Positions 44,139 through 52,069 of a stretch of 64,000 nucleotides of DNA are shown in pieces. The DNA is from Tsukamurella sp. 1534. Lineage in GTDB: Bacteria > Actinomycetota > Actinomycetes > Mycobacteriales > Mycobacteriaceae. The notes beneath the pieces were generated by a model, which did no database searches, had not been told where the DNA came from, and was given only the letters and a program-made list of their open reading frames with translations. The stretch spans positions 192,997 to 256,996 of the forward strand of contig NZ_HE997628.1 in assembly GCF_000312385.1 (NCBI RefSeq), written 5' to 3'. How positions within the stretch are numbered: the stretch's first letter is position 1; the number at the start of each line of letters is the position of its first letter. A program made the translations under genes and the position numbers.

Positions 44139-44531
44139 ATGAGGAAGATGGCATTGGCGGCCGCCTCGGTCGCGGTAGCAGGAGCCGCATCGCTCGTCAC
44201 GACGCCGTCGGCGAGCGCGATTCCCTTCGTGGATCTGATTGTCACCGGAGGGATCTCGTGCGCGGGGCCGCTCCCCGGGCGGCCAGAGACGCATTCTCAG
44301 ACCGACCACGGTTACGTCCGCAACAACGGCAACGCGCCCGCACTGAACGTGTGGCTGGGCTTCGGCGGTGGCGGCGGCGAGGGCCGCCCGGTGCTGAACC
44401 CCGGCGAGGGTTTCCCCGTGATGCGGACGGTTCCCACCTGGGGCTGCCCGCCCCGGCAGACGTGGGTTCACACGTCCACCAGCACGTTCGACGTGAACTA
44501 CCAGAACAACGCCTTCCTGGCGGTCAACTGA
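44139..44531 (+). CDS. Small secreted protein of unknown function
   Basis: A 130-residue protein I do not recognise. It has a clear signal peptide: KM at the N-terminus, a hydrophobic stretch to about residue 20 and SASA before a likely cleavage after residue 27. The mature part of about 103 residues is Gly- and Asn-rich, with two Cys (41 and 103) that could form one disulfide. A single AAGAT-type ribosome site precedes the ATG. A CRP-like box lies upstream. It is monocistronic, convergent with the AlkZ-like gene. Confidence 0.75.
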   Translation: MRKMALAAASVAVAGAASLVTTPSASAIPFVDLIVTGGISCAGPLPGRPETHSQTDHGYVRNNGNAPALNVWLGFGGGGGEGRPVLNPGEGFPVMRTVPTWGCPPRQTWVHTSTSTFDVNYQNNAFLAVN

Positions 44532-44550
44532 TCGACGCGATCCGGTCGGG

Positions 44551-45660
44551 TCAGGCGAGCGTCGCCTCGAGCCCCAGGAACTCCCCGTAGCCACGGGCCG
44601 CTCCTGCGAGGCGGCGCCTCGTCGCGACCGTGATCCGAGTGAACGGTTCGACGGTGATCTTCACGGCCTTCGCCGTCGACTTCCGCGCCCACGTCCCGAC
44701 GATCTCACCGTCGACCACCACCATCGGCTTGAAGACGCCGTTGCGTCCGGGCACGATGCGATTGAAGTAGGTCTCGTCGAGTTGTGCTGCACGGGAGCCG
44801 TATCCGATGACGTACTCGTCGAACCCGGGGAGCAGGAGTGGCGACGCGAGGGCGGCGTCCACCTCGTCGTCGGTGATATCCGCGGTGCCCGCCGGCACCA
44901 GGTAGTGGGTGCCCGCGAGCGTGATCCGGTCGATGGCGTCACCGGCGGCCTCGATGCCCTCGTCGACGGCGCCCATGGGCAGGTACGCCCACTTGCCGAC
45001 GTCCTGCCGGGTCACCGGACCGCGGCCGCCCACGAAACGCGAGACCGCCTCTCCCAGAGCATGGTCCGGTTCCCGGCGGTCGGTGATCCAATCGTCGGCG
45101 AGGGCGAACGCATCGCCCTTCGCCGTGGGGTCGGCGAACACGATCGTCATCGCCTCGGTGAGATCGCGCAGGACGTGGCTCGCCTGCGACGTGTCGAACG
45201 CGATGCCCGCGGCTGCGCACGCGTCCACGAGATCCGTTCGCGGTAGGCTCTTCCCGCCCGCGAGCGCGGTCCGGACGGCGGCGTCGGCACCGTCGACCAT
45301 GGCGTCGGTGAGGCCGAGCTGCGGCCGCCTCCTGGCGGATTCGGCGCGCGAGCGCACCGTGAGGGCCGCGCTGAGCCAATGCAGGTCCTCGGGCGCGCAG
45401 ATCTGTAGCGTCCCGCGGGCCGGCCGGTTGCGAACTAGCCTGCGTTCGGCGAGGTCGGCGAGCACCGCCGCATCGTCGGGCCGGTCCGCGGCGCGCAGCG
45501 ACAACGCGAACCGGGCAGCCCCGGCGTCCTGGGCCTGGACGGCCAGCATTCCGCGGGCCGCGTCCGCCGCCGTGCGCCAGTCCCGGACGCCGGGCACGAG
45601 CCCCTGGGCACGGAGCCGGAGGGCGCGAACGCGGCGGATCTCGGGATCGACGGTCACCAT
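44551..45660 (-). CDS. Winged-helix DNA-binding protein, AlkZ-like (HTH_42)
   Basis: A 369-residue HTH_42 superfamily protein. The tandem winged-helix region is followed by the conserved GFDEYVIGYGSRAAQLD and NGVFKPMVVVDGEIVGTWAR segments. Near the N-terminus AVQAQDAG holds a Q-x-Q pattern (Gln42, Gln44), matching the catalytic motif of the AlkZ DNA glycosylases that unhook interstrand crosslinks. That suggests a DNA repair glycosylase rather than a transcription factor, by inference. ATG at 45660; it is divergent from nitronate monooxygenase, 35 bp apart. Confidence 0.8.
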   Translation of the reverse strand: MVTVDPEIRRVRALRLRAQGLVPGVRDWRTAADAARGMLAVQAQDAGAARFALSLRAADRPDDAAVLADLAERRLVRNRPARGTLQICAPEDLHWLSAALTVRSRAESARRRPQLGLTDAMVDGADAAVRTALAGGKSLPRTDLVDACAAAGIAFDTSQASHVLRDLTEAMTIVFADPTAKGDAFALADDWITDRREPDHALGEAVSRFVGGRGPVTRQDVGKWAYLPMGAVDEGIEAAGDAIDRITLAGTHYLVPAGTADITDDEVDAALASPLLLPGFDEYVIGYGSRAAQLDETYFNRIVPGRNGVFKPMVVVDGEIVGTWARKSTAKAVKITVEPFTRITVATRRRLAGAARGYGEFLGLEATLA

Positions 45661-45682
45661 GAACCCGATCCTTCCACGGGCG

Positions 45683-45688
45683 TAGCCT
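45683..45688 (+). promoter_or_regulatory. Leaderless -10 (TAGCCT) of the nitronate monooxygenase gene
   Basis: TAGCCT ends 7 nt before the GTG at 45696; three GTG codons in different frames sit there, and only this one opens the gene. Confidence 0.5.
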
Positions 45689-45695
45689 CGTCGGT

Positions 45696-46661
45696 GTGTG
45701 GAACACCTGGTTGACTCGCACCCTGAACATCGACCTGCCGATCCTCGGTGCCCCCATGGGCGGCCGCGCCGGAGGAGCGCTCGCGGGGCAGGTGACCGCC
45801 GCCGGTGGCCTCGGCATGATCGGCGCCGCCCGGTACGCCACTCCGGAGTGGATCGCGGAGCAACTCGCGGTGATCCGCGAGGCGGCCGGAGAGGACGCGC
45901 CGCTCGCGTTCGGGTTGCAGACCTGGTCCCTCGGCGAGGGGGAACTGCTCGACGCCGTTCTGGCCGCGAATCCGACACTGGTCTCCCTCTCGTTCGGTGA
46001 TCCCGCGCCGTACGTGCAGCGGGTCAAGGAGTCCGGTGCCGTGGTGATCTCGCAGATCAACTCGATCGAGGATCTGCGTGAGGTGGAGGCGGCCGGGGTG
46101 GACGCCGTCGTCGCGCAGGGCGCCGAGGCGGGCGGTCACACCGGCAGGATCGCGACCCTCCCTCTGCTGCAGGAGATCCTGCGCGCCACGGAGCTGCCCG
46201 TACTGGCCGCGGGCGGCATCGGCAGCGGCGCCGGCCTCGCGGCGGTGCTGGCCGCGGGCGCCCAGGGCGCGCTGGTGGGAACCGCCCTGCTGGCGTCCCC
46301 GGAGACGGTCGGACCGGAGTACGCGGTGCCCGCGCTGCTCGAGGCCGGGAGTGCCGACACCGTGTACACCGACGTGTTCGACAAGGCGAGACACCAGCCG
46401 TGGCCCACCCGGTGGTTCGGCCGGGCGCTCACCAACGACTTCACGTCGCGCTGGCACGACGGCGACGGCGCGGGGCCGTCGAGCGGCGACGAGGAACAGG
46501 TCAGCGCCGCCTACGACGGTAACGACCCCGCGCAGGGCGTGGTGTACGCCGGGCAGGTCGCCGGGCTCGTGGACACCGCGCGCCCCGCCCGGGAGGTGGT
46601 GGCGAGTATCGCCTCCGACGCGGAGGCCAGGCTGCGCGCCGTGGCGGGGGTGCTGGACTGA
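45696..46661 (+). CDS. Nitronate monooxygenase (2-nitropropane dioxygenase family)
   Basis: A 321-residue FMN-dependent TIM barrel. Visible motifs are LPILGAPMGGRAGGALAGQVTAAGGLGMIGA near the start, AQGAEAGGHTGR (the nitronate-binding His) and LAAGGIGSGAGLAAVLAAGAQGALVGTALL, which binds FMN phosphate. It should oxidise propionate-3-nitronate or other nitronates, giving protection from nitro toxins. It may equally be an enoyl reductase-like family member. The stop overlaps the next ATG as TGATGG. GTG start with a leaderless -10. Confidence 0.87.
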   Translation: MWNTWLTRTLNIDLPILGAPMGGRAGGALAGQVTAAGGLGMIGAARYATPEWIAEQLAVIREAAGEDAPLAFGLQTWSLGEGELLDAVLAANPTLVSLSFGDPAPYVQRVKESGAVVISQINSIEDLREVEAAGVDAVVAQGAEAGGHTGRIATLPLLQEILRATELPVLAAGGIGSGAGLAAVLAAGAQGALVGTALLASPETVGPEYAVPALLEAGSADTVYTDVFDKARHQPWPTRWFGRALTNDFTSRWHDGDGAGPSSGDEEQVSAAYDGNDPAQGVVYAGQVAGLVDTARPAREVVASIASDAEARLRAVAGVLD

Positions 46662-47314
46662 TGGCCGGGATCGTCGCACCCAAGATCTCGTCGTTCACGC
46701 TCGCCGGCCTGGAGGACGGCGACACCGAGGCGCTGGTGCCGGGGGAGACGTACGACCGCCTGCGGTTCGCGGGCCCGACGGTCCGCGGCCGCGATCTCGG
46801 CGGAATCACGTTCAGTGAGTGCGAGCTTGCCGAGTGGGAGATCCGCGACACCACGTTCGCCGATGTCGCCCTGCTGGAGACACGGATGACCGGGCTGTTC
46901 GCCACCGGGTTCAAGGCCCCGCGGTCGACGCTGCGGCAGGTGGAGATCACGGATGCGCGAATCGGCGCCGTCGAGCTCATGGACGCCAAGCTCCGGTCCG
47001 TCGTGTTCACCGACGTCCGTCTGGGTTTCGTGAACCTCCGCGGCGCCGGCCTGACCGACGTGGTGTTCCGTGACTGCGTGCTGGAGGGGGTCGACGTGGG
47101 TGACGCCGGCCTCACGCGGGTGTCCTTCGAGGGCTGCCGCGCGGGCGAGCTGGACCTCACGCGGGCGACGCTGAGTAACGTCGACCTCCGGGGGCTGCAG
47201 GTCGAGCGGATCCGCGGGGTCGAGGGGATCGCCGGCGCCACCATGTCGCACACCCAGGTGGTCGGGCTCGCGGAGTCCTTCGCAGCACACCTGGGGATCC
47301 AGATCCTGGGCTGA
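46661..47314 (+). CDS. Pentapeptide repeat protein
   Basis: A 217-residue protein whose middle (about 40-185) follows a loose A-(D/N)-L-x-x pattern, forming a right-handed quadrilateral beta helix: TFADVALLETRMTGL, VFRDCVLEGVDVGDAGL and so on. Some members mimic DNA and protect gyrase; whether this one does is unknown. The N-terminal 30 residues (SSFTLAGLEDGDTEALVPGE) precede the repeats. It is translationally coupled to the nitronate monooxygenase gene. Confidence 0.8.
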   Translation: MAGIVAPKISSFTLAGLEDGDTEALVPGETYDRLRFAGPTVRGRDLGGITFSECELAEWEIRDTTFADVALLETRMTGLFATGFKAPRSTLRQVEITDARIGAVELMDAKLRSVVFTDVRLGFVNLRGAGLTDVVFRDCVLEGVDVGDAGLTRVSFEGCRAGELDLTRATLSNVDLRGLQVERIRGVEGIAGATMSHTQVVGLAESFAAHLGIQILG

Positions 47315-47329
47315 CGCACGCCCGGTTCC

Positions 47330-49336
47330 TCAGAACGGCGGGGGTTCGGGTTCGGTGTTCGGGACGAACTCGACGCCCTGCTCTTCGGCCTGCTTACGTT
47401 GGCGTTCCAGCTCCTTCCGGAGTCGTTCCTCGGCGCGCTTCTTGGCCTTCTCGAGTCGGATGCGGCGGTTGCGGGTGCGTTCGTCCCGGCGTTGTTGGGC
47501 GCGGTGTTCGGCGTGGGTGTCGAAGGTCTGCGGCTGTTCGGGTTCCTCTTCTGATTCGGTGCGGGCAGGGGTGTCCCAGATGAGTTTCCCGAGTCCGGGC
47601 AGGATCTCCTGCGCGGCGCCGGGTGGGGTGAGCCAGATCCCGCCGGCGGGGTGGTGCCATTCGACGGTGCCGTCGTCGAGGAGGTCGGAGAGCCATCCGG
47701 TTTCGGTTTTGATGCGGTGGTGGAATCCACAGAGCGGTACGAGGTTCCCGGGGCCGTCCTTCCCGGCGACGGTGGTGGGTCCGCCGCGTTCGGGGTTGCG
47801 GTGGTCGTATTCGGCGACGTGGTCGGCCTGGCAGCGGGTGGACGGCACGCTGCAGCCGGGGAACACACACGTCGGGTAGGTCAGCCGCATGATCAGAAGC
47901 TGATACTGCGTCGGCGTGTAACCCGAGGCCCCCGCGATGTGGATCTCCCCGGTGACCGAGTCCCGTTTGCCGAGGACGCGGATGGTGGTGTCGCAGTCGG
48001 CGATCAGGTCGTTCGCCTGCTCCGCGGTGACCGGCCCGGAGATCCCGAGTTCGTCGCACACCACATACGCTCCACCCGACGAGCTCGGGGCTGATGCCGA
48101 TTCAGGCGATAATCCTGGGCCGGTCGATTCGCGAGATTCATGCGCCGCGGGCGAAGTCGGCGGAGATGCCGCGGGCTGCGCACCCGAGTCGCCGGAGACG
48201 ATGCCCCCGGTTGTTACGAATACGTCGCCCGCACCATCTGCGTTGTCCGCGTCGTTCGTGACGTTCGCGCTGCTTGCGTCGTCCGCATCGGTCGTGGTGT
48301 CTTCGGTGGCGGGTGGTTCGTCGAACAGGGTGATCGTGTCGTCGACCGCGGACTCGGCGGCGGGGTCGCAGGCCGTGGCGGGGGCTTCGGACGTCGTGGT
48401 GGCGGGCTGGGGTTCGGCTGCGGCGGCATCCGGTGTGCGGAGGTCGGATTCGTTGAGGAGGATCAGCGCCAGGGCTTTCACTTCCGATGCCACGGCCGCC
48501 GTGCGGGGTTTGCGTTCCTTGAACCGGCAGGCAGCGTTGGAGCATTGGCAGCCGAGGGTCTCGTAGCCTTCGATCAGGGCGGCGTGGGCGGCGACCTGTC
48601 GTTCGCCGAGGGTGCGGGGGTCTTTGCGGCAGGTGGTCTTGAACATGTCCGCGAGGAGGGCGGCGAACCGGATGCCGTCGGCCTTCGGGATGATCGCTTC
48701 GATGTCGACGGTGCCGTCGGCGCGGGAGTGCATGTCGATGCCGAAGCGGGGCTTCTTCTCCGGCACCTGGGGGACGGCGTCGATGTCGATCCGCACCAGG
48801 ATCTGCTTCGCGGCCTCCTCCACCGCCGAGGCGGTGACGGCGGTGTCCGGATCGGACAGTATTCCCGATAACCAGGCGGCCATCCGGACGTCGAATTCGT
48901 GGAGCACGTACTCGTCGATGATCGCCGAGGCGTACCGCAGCACGGCGTAGAGCTGCTGGTTCGTCACGATGCCGGTGGCACAGACCGCGAACACGCGCGG
49001 CAACCGTTCGCGGAGGTCCAGCCCGCGGTGCACGGCCGCGGAGGCGCCGCCGCGCCCGACCTGCAGCACCGCACCCGCCTCGGCGACGAGTTCGTCCCAG
49101 TCTCCGACGAACCGGCGATCGGACTCGGCCCGGCACCGTCGGGCATCGTCACGGACGGCGAACAGTTGGGAGAGCACTGCGTTCTTGCGGGCCTCCAATC
49201 GGTTCGCCTCGGCGAGCACCGAGCGCAGGTCTGCCAGCAGGGCGCCGGCGTCGAGGCCTGCGACGTCCTCGAAATCGGGAGGCAGCGGTCGGCGGACCGC
49301 TCTCCCGTGTTCGAATGCATCGTCTACCTGGCTCAT
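47330..49336 (-). CDS. DUF222 domain HNH endonuclease (13E12-type)
   Basis: A 668-residue protein of the actinobacterial DUF222-HNH family. The N-terminal DUF222 part (about 15-280) is helical, followed by a low-complexity Ala/Thr/Asp/Ser-rich linker (about 310-420), then the HNH domain (about 485-550) with CVFPGC, CQADHVAEYDH and NLVPLCGFHHR, a zinc-binding Cys/His set. The last 90 residues are highly charged and coiled-coil-like. The cutting target is unknown. ATG 49336 follows a leaderless -10. It is convergent with the pentapeptide gene. Confidence 0.88.
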   Translation of the reverse strand: MSQVDDAFEHGRAVRRPLPPDFEDVAGLDAGALLADLRSVLAEANRLEARKNAVLSQLFAVRDDARRCRAESDRRFVGDWDELVAEAGAVLQVGRGGASAAVHRGLDLRERLPRVFAVCATGIVTNQQLYAVLRYASAIIDEYVLHEFDVRMAAWLSGILSDPDTAVTASAVEEAAKQILVRIDIDAVPQVPEKKPRFGIDMHSRADGTVDIEAIIPKADGIRFAALLADMFKTTCRKDPRTLGERQVAAHAALIEGYETLGCQCSNAACRFKERKPRTAAVASEVKALALILLNESDLRTPDAAAAEPQPATTTSEAPATACDPAAESAVDDTITLFDEPPATEDTTTDADDASSANVTNDADNADGAGDVFVTTGGIVSGDSGAQPAASPPTSPAAHESRESTGPGLSPESASAPSSSGGAYVVCDELGISGPVTAEQANDLIADCDTTIRVLGKRDSVTGEIHIAGASGYTPTQYQLLIMRLTYPTCVFPGCSVPSTRCQADHVAEYDHRNPERGGPTTVAGKDGPGNLVPLCGFHHRIKTETGWLSDLLDDGTVEWHHPAGGIWLTPPGAAQEILPGLGKLIWDTPARTESEEEPEQPQTFDTHAEHRAQQRRDERTRNRRIRLEKAKKRAEERLRKELERQRKQAEEQGVEFVPNTEPEPPPF

Positions 49337-49343
49337 ACATTCG

Positions 49344-49349
49344 ATGATA
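49344..49349 (-). promoter_or_regulatory. Leaderless -10 (TATCAT) of the DUF222 gene
   Basis: TATCAT on the minus strand ends 7 nt before the ATG at 49336, supporting this start rather than an upstream in-frame one. Confidence 0.5.
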
Positions 49350-49430
49350 CGCGCCTCTCCCAGACAAAGCTGCACAACATATGCTGAATGTTCCTGGGGT
49401 GCACTATGTGTGGAGGCGCCCCGGCGGGGC

Positions 49431-49817
49431 TCACGCGAAGACCGGGGAGGCGAGGGCCGTCCCGTACATCCACCCGACGATGGTGAACGCGAATCCTGCG
49501 AACGGCCACAGCACCGTCGACTCCCGGCGCCCCATGGCGCGGAAGTACCAGAACAGTGCGAAGACGATGCCTGCCAGCGTGAGCCCGCCCATCGTCCACA
49601 CCGCCGGCCAGAAGGATCCGTGCGACGAGCAATCCTGGTACGTGCACGGATCCGAGGCCATGCCCGCGGCGTACCCGAACGCCATCACGGCGAGGGCGTC
49701 CACGAGGACGAGCGCGACGAGCAGGATCGCGCCCACGGTCGCGTCGACGAGTTGCCCCGTCGTGCGGGGAGCCCCCGGTTCGGTGTCCGTCGAATGATGC
49801 TGGGTGAGATCGGTCAT
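49431..49817 (-). CDS. Small membrane protein of unknown function
   Basis: A 128-residue protein with three likely membrane segments (about 22-44, 63-85 and 95-117). A CTYQDCSS loop with two Cys lies between the first two. I do not recognise the family. CAGGAGGAATCTG gives a strong ribosome site for the ATG at 49817. It lies upstream of the DUF222 gene on the same strand, divergent from the M3 peptidase. Its topology suggests a lipid-facing or subunit role, but nothing more can be said. Confidence 0.75.
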   Translation of the reverse strand: MTDLTQHHSTDTEPGAPRTTGQLVDATVGAILLVALVLVDALAVMAFGYAAGMASDPCTYQDCSSHGSFWPAVWTMGGLTLAGIVFALFWYFRAMGRRESTVLWPFAGFAFTIVGWMYGTALASPVFA

Positions 49818-50007
49818 CAGATTCCTCCTGCCAGTGTTGCGAGATGAACGCCCAGCGCGGTGGCGCCGAGGTGACGGCGATGCCGAGGAGTGGCGAGTCC
49901 CCGACGTATCGCCGTGCATGGAATGACTTTCGCGCGGATCGGCGCGGGGCGGATCCGCGGAAATACTCAGACGGAGCGGGGGAACACACCCGATCGCGCG
50001 GCAGCGG

Positions 50008-50013
50008 TAGGTT
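50008..50013 (+). promoter_or_regulatory. Leaderless -10 (TAGGTT) of the M3 peptidase gene
   Basis: TAGGTT ends 7 nt before the GTG at 50021. The frame is open 59 codons further upstream to an ATG at 49844, so this hexamer decides the start. Confidence 0.55.
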
Positions 50014-50020
50014 CGACGGT

Positions 50021-52054
50021 GTGACAGTCGACGCCGTTCTCGCACCCAGCACCCTGCCGTTCGCACTCCCGGACTTCGGAACCTTCGCCGAGGTGGACTT
50101 CGTGGCGGCCTTCGCGGAGGCCTTCGCCCGGAACCGCCGGGAGATCGCCGCGATCGCGGAGAACCCGGACCCCGCAACCTTCGAGAACACCGTCGAGGCG
50201 TTGGAGCGGGCAGGGCGCGACCTCGGCCGCGTGGCGGCGGTGTTCTTCTCGCTCACGTCGACGGACCGCACCGATGCGCTTGAGGAGGCGCAGGCGACGA
50301 TCTCCCCGCAGCTGTCCGCGCACTCCGACGCGATCCTCATGGACAGTGCCCTGTTCGGGCGGGTCGACGACGTGCATACGCGCCGCGAATCGCTCGATCT
50401 GACCGAGGAGCAGCGACGCCTGCTGGAGCGCTACCACCTCCGGTTCACCCGCGCCGGCGCGGGACTCGACGACGCCGCGCAGGAACGACTTCGTGCGATC
50501 AACACCGAGCTCGCGGAGCTCACCACCGAGTTCTCGCGCCGCGCGCTCGCCGAGACCAACGCCTCCGCCGTGCATTTCGCGTCCGAGGCGCAGCTCGACG
50601 GGCTGGAGCCCGACGCCGTCGCCGCCGCGCGCGCCGCCGCCGAGGCCGCGGGGAAGGACGGCTACCTGCTCGCCCTCGGCTATCCCCTGAACCAGCCGAA
50701 CCTGGCCCGCCTGACGGACCGCGAGTCGCGGCGCCGCCTCTTCGAGGCCTCGTCCGGCCGCAACACCCGCGGGGACGCCAACGACACCCGCGAGCTGATC
50801 GCCCGCGTCGCCGGTCTCCGCGCCGAGCGGGCCGGGCTCTTCGGCTACCCGCACCACGCCGCGTTCCAGATCGCCGACCAGACGGCGGGAACCGCCGAGG
50901 CCGCACAGCAGATGCTGCGCGACCTCGCCGCCCCCGCGGCGCGCAACGCGGCCGCCGAGCGCGCCGAGTTGGAGGAGATCGCGGGCCACCCGATCGAGGC
51001 GTGGGATTGGCCGTACTACGCGCGCATCGCCGAGCGGCGCGCGCAGGCGAGCGAGGGAGCCGAGGACGGCCCCCCGCTCAGCGAGTTCCTCGCACTCGAC
51101 AGCGTCATCGAGAACGGCGTCTTCGAGGCGGCGCGGCGCATGTACGGGCTCGACTTCACCGAGCGCACCGACCTTGCACTGCACAACCCCGCCGCGCGCG
51201 CCTGGCAGGTCACGGGCCCCGACGGTGCGCCGCTGGGCCTGTTCGTCGGCGACTACTTCGCGCGCCCCAGTAAGCGGGGCGGCGCGTGGATGACGAGCTT
51301 CGTGGACCAGTCGCACCTGCTCGGCGAGCAGCCCGTGGTGATCAACGTGTGCAACTTCGTGGCGCCTCCCGCCGGCCGCCCCGCGCTGCTCACACGCGAC
51401 GAGGTGACCACCGTCTTCCACGAGTTCGGGCACGCGCTGCACGGCCTGCTCTCCGACGTGCGGTACCCGTACTTCTCGGGCACCAGCGTGCCCCGCGACT
51501 TCGTCGAGTTCCCCTCGCAGTTCAACGAGATGTTCGCGGCGTGGCCCACCATCCTCGACGGGTACGCCCGGCACCACGAGACGGGCGAGCCGCTGCCGCA
51601 GCACCTGCGGGAATCCGTGCTCGAACCCGGCACCCGCGGTGAGGGGTTCAGCACCGTCGAATACCTCGGCGCCGCCGTCATCGACCTGGCGTGGCACACC
51701 ATCACGCCGGGCACCGTCGTGGACGACGTCGAGGCCTTCGAGGCGGGCGCGCTGGCGGACGCGGGGCTCGACGTGCACGGTGTGCCGCCCCGCTACCGCG
51801 GCCCGTTCTTCAACCACGTCTTCGCCGGCGGGTACAGCGCCGGCTACTACAGCTACATCTGGTCGGAGGTGCTCGACGCCGACGCCACCGCCTGGTTCAC
51901 GGAGAACGGCGGCCCGACGCGGGACAACGGCGAACGGCTCCGTGCGGCCGTGCTGTCGCGCGGCGGCAGCGTCGACTCCTCACAGGCCTACCGCGACTTC
52001 CGCGGCGCCGACGCCGATATCGCGCCGCTGCTCGCCCGTCGCGGCCTGGGCTGA
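50021..52054 (+). CDS. M3 family zinc metallopeptidase (Dcp/oligopeptidase-like)
   Basis: A 677-residue M3 metallopeptidase, the length of dipeptidyl carboxypeptidase Dcp. The zinc site is HEFGHALHGLL (His467, Glu468, His471), and the third ligand lies downstream in EFPSQFNEMF. GYYSYIWSEVLDADATAWF near the end is typical. It would degrade small cytoplasmic peptides. The chosen GTG gives an N-terminus (VDAVLAPSTLPFALPDF) like other family members; the longer in-frame extension is Arg-rich and unlikely. Convergent with the mannosidase gene, 15 bp apart. Confidence 0.92.
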   Translation: MTVDAVLAPSTLPFALPDFGTFAEVDFVAAFAEAFARNRREIAAIAENPDPATFENTVEALERAGRDLGRVAAVFFSLTSTDRTDALEEAQATISPQLSAHSDAILMDSALFGRVDDVHTRRESLDLTEEQRRLLERYHLRFTRAGAGLDDAAQERLRAINTELAELTTEFSRRALAETNASAVHFASEAQLDGLEPDAVAAARAAAEAAGKDGYLLALGYPLNQPNLARLTDRESRRRLFEASSGRNTRGDANDTRELIARVAGLRAERAGLFGYPHHAAFQIADQTAGTAEAAQQMLRDLAAPAARNAAAERAELEEIAGHPIEAWDWPYYARIAERRAQASEGAEDGPPLSEFLALDSVIENGVFEAARRMYGLDFTERTDLALHNPAARAWQVTGPDGAPLGLFVGDYFARPSKRGGAWMTSFVDQSHLLGEQPVVINVCNFVAPPAGRPALLTRDEVTTVFHEFGHALHGLLSDVRYPYFSGTSVPRDFVEFPSQFNEMFAAWPTILDGYARHHETGEPLPQHLRESVLEPGTRGEGFSTVEYLGAAVIDLAWHTITPGTVVDDVEAFEAGALADAGLDVHGVPPRYRGPFFNHVFAGGYSAGYYSYIWSEVLDADATAWFTENGGPTRDNGERLRAAVLSRGGSVDSSQAYRDFRGADADIAPLLARRGLG

Positions 52055-52069
52055 CGATCCACCGCCGGA

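Noticed and set aside
47330-49336. DUF222 HNH gene as part of a mobile element or intron
   Set aside because: No terminal repeats, duplicated target sites, transposase or intron structure was seen around it.
49844-50020. N-terminal extension of the M3 peptidase from ATG 49844
   Set aside because: The extra 59 residues are Arg-rich without family similarity, and a TAGGTT hexamer lies 7 nt before GTG 50021.
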